Positions 1 to 5,692 of a stretch of DNA of 10,989 nucleotides are shown here, piece by piece. Each line of letters begins with the position of its first letter. Within the stretch, counting starts at the first letter, position 1. Under the pieces are notes generated by a model. The model worked only from the letters and a program-made list of their open reading frames with translations. It was not told the DNA's origin and made no database searches. The stretch lies in contig JAKJCD010000050.1 in the NCBI GenBank assembly GCA_022706625.1, positions 1 through 10,989 of the forward strand, written 5' to 3'. The stretch is from Bacillota bacterium. GTDB taxonomy: Bacteria; Bacillota; Clostridia; Peptostreptococcales; Anaerovoracaceae. The position numbers and the translations under genes were made by a program.

Positions 1-448
1 GCTCGCCAAGAATAGTCTTTACTTCCTCAAAGGTCTGATAAAAAACAATATCTTGGCCTATAGTGATATGGGGTGTGTATCTGCGATTCTCAGGAGGAAA
101 TCCCAGTGACTCCGCAGCTTTGTCGATTTCCTGCTGCAGAGCATGCAAGGAGAGCAAATCTCCATTTATCCCCAGCCACAATGTCCGTATTAAATCTTTT
201 CCTGAGAAAATGCCCATATTTTGGAGTCTAAGTTCAAAAGGATGCCTTTCACTGCATATCTGTTTTACGGCTTCATCAATGGACTCTTGATCTTGATATC
301 CTATCTCTTTGAAAAACTTCAGGGTTATGTGGAAATTATCAATATAGCGCCATCTGCCCTTTTGAGCAAATCTCCGGTATTTTTGCTGATATTCGTATAA
401 TTGCTTTTTTAATGCTGAGTCGAAGTCGATCCCAATAAATGCTCTCAT
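1..448 (-). CDS. thpR: 2'-5' RNA ligase / cyclic phosphodiesterase (LigT/ThpR family), C-terminus cut by window edge
   Basis: This family (2H phosphoesterases) opens or forms 2',3'-cyclic phosphate or 2'-5' linkages in RNA; the physiological substrate in bacteria is mostly unknown. Reading leftwards from ATG at 448, the protein opens MRAFIGIDF and carries both signature HxT motifs: HITL at residues 40-43 and HITI at 127-130, preceded by RRYTPH. These supply the two catalytic histidines. 149 codons are visible; family members are usually about 180 residues, so roughly the last 30 are off the window. An AAGG stretch lies about seven bases upstream of the start. It follows the thioesterase gene on the same strand with a 43-bp gap and is probably co-transcribed. 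A GTGATATCAC palindrome (463-472) lies in that gap. Family assignment is firm; the exact activity is not. Confidence 0.92.
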   Translation of the reverse strand, partial: MRAFIGIDFDSALKKQLYEYQQKYRRFAQKGRWRYIDNFHITLKFFKEIGYQDQESIDEAVKQICSERHPFELRLQNMGIFSGKDLIRTLWLGINGDLLSLHALQQEIDKAAESLGFPPENRRYTPHITIGQDIVFYQTFEEVKTILGE

Positions 449-491
449 TTTTTTACCTTAACGTGATATCACCTTTTTATTTTTGTTATCC

Positions 492-914
492 TTACAGGAG
501 CTTTGCCGCCCGCTGACGGATTTGTCTTTCCTCTTCATCTGCGGGTTCGTCGATAACAATGCCGTGGGGGATCTTGATCTCTGTTTCCGGCTCAACGCAA
601 ACGAAGGTTAAAAATCCGTCAACATGTATGGTCGCTGTGATTTCGGACACTGCTTTTACATACACTGTTATACTGGTATTTCCTGCTTTAGCAACCTTTG
701 AATAAAATGTTATGATATCCCCCTTTTGTACCGGTTTTTTAAAGGTGAAACCGTGTATGTTTACGCACAGCACATTCTGAGGTTTCCCATGGGAGGCTGC
801 GGCAGCGACAAAGGCCGCCTCCACCAGCCATTCGGCGGATCTGCCTGCAAAAAGAGTTCCATGATGATTCAAGTCTTCGGACTTAACAAGATGGGAAATT
901 TTATAATATTTCAA
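492..914 (-). CDS. Hotdog-fold acyl-CoA thioesterase-like protein
   Basis: A single hotdog domain of about 140 residues; the family hydrolyses acyl-CoA thioesters in the cytoplasm. The N-terminal motif N16-HHG-TLFAG24 followed by AEWLVEAAF matches the N-x-x-G-x-(L/I)-F-G-G segment on the central helix of YciA/BFIT-type thioesterases. The C-terminal 25 residues are charged and probably helical. The usual catalytic Asp after W in 'WxD' is Val31 here; the acid is shifted to Glu32, so activity is not assured. I start it at TTG 914 because a perfect AGGAGG (922-927) lies seven bases upstream. An in-frame ATG at 962 and another at 986 have no convincing ribosome site and add residues unlike the family. 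It probably leads the ligase gene downstream. Likely promoter: the TATAAT on the minus strand at 1022-1027. Confidence 0.85.
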   Translation of the reverse strand: MKYYKISHLVKSEDLNHHGTLFAGRSAEWLVEAAFVAAAASHGKPQNVLCVNIHGFTFKKPVQKGDIITFYSKVAKAGNTSITVYVKAVSEITATIHVDGFLTFVCVEPETEIKIPHGIVIDEPADEEERQIRQRAAKLL

Positions 915-921
915 ATTCAAA

Positions 922-927
922 CCTCCT
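922..927 (-). promoter_or_regulatory. Ribosome binding site that decides a TTG start
   Basis: On the minus strand this reads AGGAGG. It is seven bases from TTG 914 and only one base from TTG 920, so the former is the likely initiator of the thioesterase. It lies inside the reading frame if an upstream ATG is used, which argues against the longer versions. Confidence 0.7.
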
Positions 928-984
928 GCCGGTGACCGGCTCACTATAAATTGGGTTATCATATATTTACCACTTTTTTGCTTC

Positions 985-1128
985 AATGTCTATATTAAAG
1001 GAAAGGCAAAGAGGGATTGTTATTATACAAATTAAGGCAAGCTTAATGAAAATCAATTGAAAAGACAATAAGATCCGGGTAGCCGAAGAGATCATATGAA
1101 TGAGAAATAGTGAGATATAACAAAGAAA
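985..1128. repeat. First unit of an imperfect tandem duplication
   Basis: This 144-bp unit has two parts. The first (985-1016, beginning AATGTCTATATTAAAGG) recurs at 1129-1160. The second (1017-1128, containing GGCAAGCTTAATGAAAATCA) recurs at 1232-1343 with about a dozen mismatches in 111 bases by my hand count. The copy here holds a decayed version of the 5' end of the desulfhydrase gene: where the intact copy has ATGATGAGACATGAT, this one has ATAGTGAGATATAAC, and any reading ends at TAA soon after. No gene is visible in 987-1321 on either strand. Confidence 0.8.
1022..1050 (-). promoter_or_regulatory. Possible sigma-A promoter for the thioesterase-RNA ligase genes
   Basis: On the minus strand the -10 is a perfect TATAAT (1022-1027) with TTCATT (1045-1050) 17 bases upstream as a weak -35. 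It would give a leader of about 100 bases before TTG 914. The same TATAAT recurs in the duplicated copy at 1237-1242 with an identical -35 region, so the promoter may be present twice. Confidence 0.4.
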
Positions 1129-1343
1129 AATGTCTATATTAAAGGAGAGGCAAAGAGAGTTTGTATAAGAACATTTACTTGCCGCCGAATCGTCGAAATG
1201 CAAAACACTCTTGCTCTAAGTATGCACTTTTGTGTTATTATACTAATCAAGGCAAGCTTAATGAAAATCAATTGAAAGGACAATAAGATCTGGGCAGCCG
1301 AACAGATCATATGAATCAGAAATGATGAGACATGATAAAGAAA
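1129..1343. repeat. Second unit of the tandem duplication, interrupted by 71 bp and running into the desulfhydrase gene
   Basis: This unit repeats 985-1128 but carries about 71 extra bases (1161-1231) between its two parts. Its last 22 bases are the first codons of the gene at 1322. Either the extra block was inserted here or it was lost from the first unit. The extra block has no terminal repeats that I can see. It supplies TTGCTC (1211-1216), and the duplicated part then gives TGTTATTAT (1233-1241), an extended -10-like sequence, so the plus-strand promoter of the desulfhydrase may straddle the junction. Confidence 0.75.
1233..1241 (+). promoter_or_regulatory. Possible extended -10 promoter for the desulfhydrase gene
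   Basis: TGTTATTAT fits the TGN-TATAAT extended -10 pattern with one mismatch. The nearest -35-like hexamer is TTGCTC at 1211-1216, at a long 19-base spacing. It would give a leader of about 75 bases. Weak evidence; the same bases read TATAAT on the opposite strand. Confidence 0.25.
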
Positions 1344-2311
1344 GCTTTTTGCACCTGCCAACCCCGCTGGAATACCTGCCGGCCCTCTCCCGTGAGTTAG
1401 GTATCGAATTCTATATTAAGCGTGATGATCTCACAGGTCTTGGGGGCGGCGGAAACAAACTCCGAAAGCTTGAGTACTTCCTTTATGATGCTAAAACCAA
1501 GGGAGCAACCGCTTTGATCACGGTGGGGGGAGCTCAGACAAACCATGGGAGGCTGACCGCAGCAGTTGCTGCAAAATACGGCATGAAATGCACCATAGTG
1601 GCCGTTGATGAGTACCCGGGCGAAGTTTCCGCCAACATACTATTGGACCGAATAATGGGCGCCGATGTTTTGCTTCACAAGGATGACGGTACTCCTATTG
1701 CGGACATCGTCGATAAAGTTGCTAAAAACTATGAGAAGGCCGGCGAAAAGCCGTATTTCATACCTATGGGAGGTTCTAATGAACTGGGGGCGCTGGGTTA
1801 TTATGAATGTGCAAGGGAACTGCTTAAGCAGACAGAAAACAGCAGCGTATTTGTCGCCGTCGGCAGCATGGGTACGTATATGGGCCTTTTCTGCGGACTG
1901 CACGGATCCTCAGTTAAGCTGACAGGCATCCTCATCGGCCCCTTTTATGACGATGCCCAATCCTATGCTCTAAATTATTTTAACCGGTGCAAATCAGCAT
2001 GGAAGCTAAATTTCAACGCAGAAAGATCAGATTTTGATATTCGAACGGGATTCATCCGTGGCGGTTATAATAATCCGGTCAAAGAAGTAAGAGAAGGCAT
2101 TTATGAAATGGCAAGGAAGGAGGCTATTATTATAGACCCTTGCTACACCGGAAAGGCGTATGCTGCTATCAGGGACATGGTGGCCTCCGGTGATATCAAA
2201 CAGGGAGAAAAAATCATTTTTATCCACACCGGCGGAACTCCGGGTATCAACACCCCTTCCCACAGAAGGGAAATGGAAAAAGAACTGATAGACGGCATAA
2301 CCATCGAATGA
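1322..2311 (+). CDS. PLP-dependent D-cysteine desulfhydrase / ACC deaminase family protein
   Basis: A fold-type II PLP enzyme. Family members convert D-cysteine to pyruvate, H2S and ammonia, or deaminate 1-aminocyclopropane-1-carboxylate. Evidence: LPTPLEYLPALSRELG near the N-terminus, IKRDDLTG at 32-39, and GGGGNKLRKLE at 41-51, where Lys46 should form the Schiff base with PLP. Next come GGAQTNHGR (phosphate and substrate contact, with Thr where most members have Ser), the glycine-rich PLP-phosphate loop VAVGSMGTY, DPCYTGKA with a conserved Tyr, and IHTGGTPG at the C-terminus. The 329-residue length is normal. DPxYTGKA resembles D-cysteine desulfhydrase more than plant-type ACC deaminase; substrate remains an inference. 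The start is ATG 1322 or 1325; no clear ribosome site precedes either. A four-codon ATG-TGA mini-frame at 1311-1325 overlaps the start and might couple translation. Confidence 0.88.
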   Translation: MMRHDKESFLHLPTPLEYLPALSRELGIEFYIKRDDLTGLGGGGNKLRKLEYFLYDAKTKGATALITVGGAQTNHGRLTAAVAAKYGMKCTIVAVDEYPGEVSANILLDRIMGADVLLHKDDGTPIADIVDKVAKNYEKAGEKPYFIPMGGSNELGALGYYECARELLKQTENSSVFVAVGSMGTYMGLFCGLHGSSVKLTGILIGPFYDDAQSYALNYFNRCKSAWKLNFNAERSDFDIRTGFIRGGYNNPVKEVREGIYEMARKEAIIIDPCYTGKAYAAIRDMVASGDIKQGEKIIFIHTGGTPGINTPSHRREMEKELIDGITIE

Positions 2312-2324
2312 CATTGGCTGAGCT

Positions 2325-2352
2325 TTGCTTCTCTTGTGTCCTGTGTTAAAAT
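2325..2352 (+). promoter_or_regulatory. Likely sigma-A promoter for the GIY-YIG-like gene and activator gene
   Basis: TTGCTT (2325-2330), a 16-base spacer, then TAAAAT (2347-2352) preceded by TG one base before it, giving an extended -10. It lies 53 bp upstream of ATG 2405 and would serve both 2405 and 2772. Confidence 0.5.
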
Positions 2353-2404
2353 ATCCTGAAAAGAAGGGAATAGGATAGCGGGCGATAAGGGAGGAAGCGA
2401 GTAT

Positions 2405-2749
2405 ATGGATAAGCAGCGAAAAAAAGAAATCATAACAGAATACAAGTTAAAGGAAACCACAGGGGGCATCTACCGCATTTATAATATCGATACGGGAAAA
2501 AGCTTTATTAAAGGGGATGTGAATCTGGAAGCGGTAGAAAACAGATTCCTTTTTTCGAAGAAAATCAACTCCGCTTTCACCTTGACAATAGCCGCCGACT
2601 GGGCAAAATACGGATCCGATGGTTTTGCTATCGAGATCATCGAAGAGATAAAACCAGAAAATGAAGAAAGCAGCAAAGCATTTCGGGATCGCCTGAAAAA
2701 GCTGGAGGGCCTGCATAAAGAAAAATATCCGGAAGAGCTGCTCTACTGA
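2405..2749 (+). CDS. Small GIY-YIG nuclease-family-like protein with a degenerate YIG motif
   Basis: A 114-residue cytoplasmic protein. After a basic N-terminal helix (MDKQRKKEIITEYK) it has GGIYRIYN at 20-27 and FIKGD at 34-38, which takes the place of YIG. A conserved-looking Arg follows in AVENRFLFSKK, then DWAKYGSDGFAIEIIEEI. This order (GIY, YIG-like, Arg, W-x-x-(Y/F)-G-x-x-x-F, Glu) matches short clostridial proteins usually annotated as GIY-YIG nuclease family. The degenerate second motif leaves nuclease activity doubtful; DNA binding or an inactive scaffold are alternatives. The ribosome site AAGGGAGG is at 2388-2395. It is followed after 22 bp by the sigma-54 activator gene and is probably in the same transcript; any functional link is unknown. 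Confidence 0.65.
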   Translation: MDKQRKKEIITEYKLKETTGGIYRIYNIDTGKSFIKGDVNLEAVENRFLFSKKINSAFTLTIAADWAKYGSDGFAIEIIEEIKPENEESSKAFRDRLKKLEGLHKEKYPEELLY

Positions 2750-2771
2750 CCGGGGGAACGAGGGTGTTTTT

Positions 2772-4400
2772 ATGACGGATTGCCGGAAAATCTGGGAATG
2801 CTTTATTAATGATACGGTTTTTAATGAAAAACACATTAAGCAGGACATCCTGAACTCGTGGAGGCGCTGTAAAAAATACGGGGTCACGCTCTACGACTTT
2901 GACGAGAATCTTCTGATGAAGCCGGATGAGAAAAAAAGATATGTTCTTAAGTATCTGCCGGAATATAGTGAACCGCGGTATCGGGAATTTTGCGATATCG
3001 TCGATAAACTGAATATTAACATCAGCGTTTACGATCATAATGCTAAGCTAAGGTACGTAGTTAATTACGACGATGCCTTTGATAGTTTGTATCCGAAGTT
3101 AGGTTACTTTTTAGATGCTGCGGAAGATAGCATCGGCACAAATTCAACATGCCTTGCCATTCTTGAAAATAAGCCTTTTATGGTGATCGGCCCCGACCAT
3201 TATAAATATATATTCCACGAGTTCAGCTGTGCGGCGGCTCCATTTTATAGCGGCGATAATACAATAGCGGGTACGATCAATGCTTCCTTTATGAATACAT
3301 CGGTCAATAGCGACACTTTGAACATTATTTACAGCCTTGCAAGGCTTTATGAGACCTTGGTTTTAGAAAAAGCGGTGAGCGCAAAAAAAGTAACATTTCA
3401 GGCAAGCAAGGGCAGCCGACGGGAGGAGTTCTACACCTTCGAAAGCATTTTAGGGGAATCCGAGGCTATAGATCGAACGAGAAGGCTTGCTAAAAAAACG
3501 GCAAAGGTCGATACTACTATATTGATTTATGGGGAAAGCGGCAGCGGGAAAGAAATGTTTGCCCAGGCAATTCACAGCGAAAGCAAAAGATGCAACGGAC
3601 CTTTTGTGGCGATCAACTGCGGCGCAATACCGAAAGAACTGATAGAAAGCGAGCTGTTTGGTTACGAGGCGGGTGCTTTTACCGGCGCTTCAAAAGAGGG
3701 GAAGCAGGGCCTTTTAGAGTATGCTTCGGGCGGGACTCTTTTTTTAGATGAGATAGAGAACATGCCTTTCTCTGCCCAGATAAAAATATTGAGAGCGTTG
3801 TCTTCATCCTCAATAACCAGAATAGGAGGCAACAAGCCGGTTCCGATAGACATCAGGGTAATCGCAGCTTCCAAAAGAGATTTAAAGGAAGAAATAGAAA
3901 AGGGCAATTTCAGAGAAGATTTATATTACCGTATCAATGTCATCCAATTGGATATACCTCCTCTCAGGGCAAGAAAGCAGGATATCAGGCTGATTTTCGA
4001 ACATTTTATCAAGACGTTTTCGGAAAAGACCGGCATAAGTATCACCTCGATTGACGACAAATTTATAGAATATCTTGAAGCCTACCACTGGCCAGGAAAT
4101 GTAAGAGAACTTATAAACGTCATCGAAAGATCACTGGTACTCTCAGATAACGGTGAGGTTGACGATTCGGTGCTTCCCTCTGCTATAAAAGAGAGCTACA
4201 TTGCCGCTAAACCGAAAAACGACTTTAACAAGGTTTTCGAAGAAAAACTGCCCGAAGGCAAATGCCTGCTGCAAATTGCGGAAGATATAGTTATACGGCG
4301 GATATACACTGAAGAAAATCGTAATGTGGCGAGGGCAGCAAAGCGCCTGGGGATATCAAGACCTACACTGTATAAGAAATTGAAAGACCTGGATACATAG
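2772..4400 (+). CDS. Sigma-54-dependent transcriptional activator (sensory domain, AAA+ domain, Fis-type HTH)
   Basis: A bacterial enhancer-binding protein that remodels sigma-54 RNA polymerase to open promoters. Residues 1-200 form a GAF-like sensory region of the AcoR/DhaR type: DILNSWRRCKKYGV (25-38), then IGTNSTCLAILENKP (121-135) and the AAPFY segment. The AAA+ domain spans about 222-450. It has Walker A GESGSGKE (254-261), the sigma-54 contact loop GAFTGA (301-306), Walker B GTLFLDEI (321-328), FREDLYYRIN with the likely arginine fingers (380-389), and PGNVREL sensor II (441-447). The Fis-type helix-turn-helix is at 517-538 (NVARAAKRLGISRPTLYKKLK). All motifs look intact, so it should be active. 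There is no receiver domain, so the signal is probably a small molecule bound by the N-terminal domain. Its likely target is the sigma-54 promoter 136 bp past its stop codon. Confidence 0.95.
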   Translation: MTDCRKIWECFINDTVFNEKHIKQDILNSWRRCKKYGVTLYDFDENLLMKPDEKKRYVLKYLPEYSEPRYREFCDIVDKLNINISVYDHNAKLRYVVNYDDAFDSLYPKLGYFLDAAEDSIGTNSTCLAILENKPFMVIGPDHYKYIFHEFSCAAAPFYSGDNTIAGTINASFMNTSVNSDTLNIIYSLARLYETLVLEKAVSAKKVTFQASKGSRREEFYTFESILGESEAIDRTRRLAKKTAKVDTTILIYGESGSGKEMFAQAIHSESKRCNGPFVAINCGAIPKELIESELFGYEAGAFTGASKEGKQGLLEYASGGTLFLDEIENMPFSAQIKILRALSSSSITRIGGNKPVPIDIRVIAASKRDLKEEIEKGNFREDLYYRINVIQLDIPPLRARKQDIRLIFEHFIKTFSEKTGISITSIDDKFIEYLEAYHWPGNVRELINVIERSLVLSDNGEVDDSVLPSAIKESYIAAKPKNDFNKVFEEKLPEGKCLLQIAEDIVIRRIYTEENRNVARAAKRLGISRPTLYKKLKDLDT

Positions 4401-4446
4401 TTGTCAAGATTTCGCTTGTCAATCAAGTGTAAAGATTTGTTATCGC

Positions 4447-4481
4447 AATAGGTGGTGTAAAAATAATTTACACCACCTATT
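4447..4481. promoter_or_regulatory. 15-bp perfect inverted repeat, candidate activator binding site (or terminator)
   Basis: The left arm AATAGGTGGTGTAAA (4447-4461) is perfectly complementary to the right arm (4467-4481), with a five-base AATAA centre. The centre lies about 100 bases upstream of the expected sigma-54 start point, the usual place for an enhancer-binding site. It lacks a run of T after the right arm (TATTCTTG follows), so it would be a poor intrinsic terminator, though a role ending the activator transcript cannot be excluded. Two TTGTCAA copies (4401-4407, 4416-4422) and two AAGATTT copies (4406-4412, 4432-4438) lie just upstream and may be further sites. Confidence 0.6.
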
Positions 4482-4535
4482 ATTCTTGTACGGCGCAAAA
4501 GGCTAAAATCTCTTTGCTTTGGTCCGGTGTTTTGG

Positions 4536-4552
4536 TTGGCAGGCAATTTGCA
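4536..4552 (+). promoter_or_regulatory. Sigma-54 (-24/-12) promoter of the tautomerase-hydrolase pair
   Basis: TTGGCAGG (4536-4543), CAAT, TTGCA (4548-4552) matches the consensus TTGGCACG-N4-TTGCW with a single mismatch. The diagnostic GG and GC are ten bases apart, as required. The predicted start of transcription is near 4563, leaving a leader of only about 14 bases, which holds the ribosome site GGGGGTGG before ATG 4577. Position, spacing and the neighbouring activator gene support each other. Confidence 0.85.
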
Positions 4553-4576
4553 TAAATAACCGGCGGGGGTGGTTCC

Positions 4577-4915
4577 ATGCCATGCGTAAACATCAAAGCA
4601 AAAAAGACGGATAAGGCAGTCGATTTAAAAAGCCTTGCAAGGGAGCTTTCTGAAAAGACCGGGATCACAAAAGAGCGAATAAACGTTATCGTAGATTTTT
4701 ATGATAGAACCGATTTTTTTTCGGGAGGCAAGGACGATCAAATAATCGTTATGCTGTATATCTCGGAAACCAATGACAATAGCGCAGTAAAACACATAAT
4801 GCAGGCTATAGCAGCGGTGACAGGAAAGCATTTTGGTGAAGAGTCAGTTAGTACGGCTGTAGTGTGTAATGTTATAAAAGAGGGATTCATGTATTTAAAT
4901 AAACAGTTTAAGTAG
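4577..4915 (+). CDS. Tautomerase-superfamily protein (MIF/4-oxalocrotonate tautomerase/DUF1904-like)
   Basis: 112 residues. It begins MPCVNIK, so removal of Met would expose an N-terminal proline, the catalytic base of tautomerase-superfamily enzymes that interconvert keto and enol forms. The beta-alpha-beta pattern fits: strand PCVNIKA, helix DLKSLARELSEKTG, strand RINVIVDFY, then a second half with strand DQIIVMLYIS and helix AVKHIMQAIAAVTGKHF. The length is that of two fused 4-OT-like units, as in MIF or DUF1904 proteins. The rest of the sequence is not diagnostic, so the substrate is unknown. It is first in a sigma-54-driven pair; its TAG overlaps the ribosome site of the hydrolase 12 bp downstream, so the two are very likely co-translated. 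The ATG follows GGGGGTGG (4565-4572). Confidence 0.7.
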   Translation: MPCVNIKAKKTDKAVDLKSLARELSEKTGITKERINVIVDFYDRTDFFSGGKDDQIIVMLYISETNDNSAVKHIMQAIAAVTGKHFGEESVSTAVVCNVIKEGFMYLNKQFK

Positions 4916-4927
4916 GAGGGGTGTAAA

Positions 4928-5641
4928 ATGAGTAAAATCGTATTGATCCACGGAGCATGGCATAACGGAAAGTGCTGGGATGCGGTGGCAAGGCTGCTAA
5001 AAGAAAAAGGGCATGAGGTCATGGCCCTTACGCTGCCCGGCAACGGGCCAAATGACAGTAAGAATGTCAAATATGCAGATTATGTTTCCTATGTTGCAGA
5101 ATCATTAAACTCCCAAAAGGATAAGGTCATCGTTGTCGGACATTCAAGTGCCGGGCATGTTATGCAGATGGCAATTCCGCTTGCTAAAGAAAAGGTGGAA
5201 AAAATCATATTCAACAATGCATGGATACTGCCTGACGGAAAAGCCCAGTTTGATTTTGTCCCGGACGAGATAAAATCCATGATGAGGGCAATGGCCGTTG
5301 AACGGGGAGACGGGGCGATACCCATCGATCCGAAGTTCGTCAGAGGCTTGTTGGCAACACAGGCTGATGAAGAGCAATTTGATGCACTGATGAACATACT
5401 TGTCACCCAGCCTTTAGTGATCATGGAGACTTCGATAGACAGCAAAGCATTTGAAAAGCTGGATATACCCATGGTATTGCTCTACTGCACAAAGGATATG
5501 TCCGTTCCTCCCGGGGCATTTTTAGGAATGTTCAAGGTCCTGGGCGATAATCCGGTCGTTGAAGTGGAATGCGATCATGAGGGTATGTTTACAAATCCGT
5601 CAGCTTATACCAAGGGACTTTTGGAGTGCATAGCATTGTAG
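4928..5641 (+). CDS. Alpha/beta hydrolase (hydroxynitrile lyase/methylesterase-like group)
   Basis: 237 residues, single-domain alpha/beta hydrolase. The oxyanion-hole segment is HGAWHNGKCW (8-17). The nucleophile elbow GHSSAG (71-76) gives Ser73, with Ala75 where the pattern usually has Gly. The probable acid is Asp190 in CTKDMSVPP and the catalytic His is His217 in CDHEGMF. HGAWH plus LPGNG resembles the plant methylesterase/hydroxynitrile lyase and EstC-like group, which act on small esters or cyanohydrins. No signal peptide. The ribosome site TAGGAGGGG overlaps the stop of the tautomerase gene. Pairing a tautomerase with a hydrolase under one sigma-54 promoter recalls ring-cleavage pathways, but no dioxygenase is present here, so the substrate is open. 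Confidence 0.88.
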   Translation: MSKIVLIHGAWHNGKCWDAVARLLKEKGHEVMALTLPGNGPNDSKNVKYADYVSYVAESLNSQKDKVIVVGHSSAGHVMQMAIPLAKEKVEKIIFNNAWILPDGKAQFDFVPDEIKSMMRAMAVERGDGAIPIDPKFVRGLLATQADEEQFDALMNILVTQPLVIMETSIDSKAFEKLDIPMVLLYCTKDMSVPPGAFLGMFKVLGDNPVVEVECDHEGMFTNPSAYTKGLLECIAL

Positions 5642-5692
5642 CCGCAGGAGAGAAGGAAATCCGGCTGCGAAAGCCGCCGCAGGACTGTTAAA

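Noticed and set aside
985..1343. Insertion sequence or MITE
   Set aside because: There are direct repeats but no terminal inverted repeats or target-site pattern, and the repeat includes gene-start codons, so a local duplication explains it better.
967..1361. Two overlapping minus-strand frames with similar peptides (both contain LLSFQLIFIKLALI)
   Set aside because: Their similarity is the result of the DNA tandem duplication; they lack ribosome sites and contain the promoter region of the thioesterase.
5641..5692. Short hairpin CGGCT-GCGAA-AGCCG and two GCCGCAGG copies between the hydrolase and dinB genes, as a shared terminator
   Set aside because: The stem is only five pairs and no T-run follows closely on either strand.
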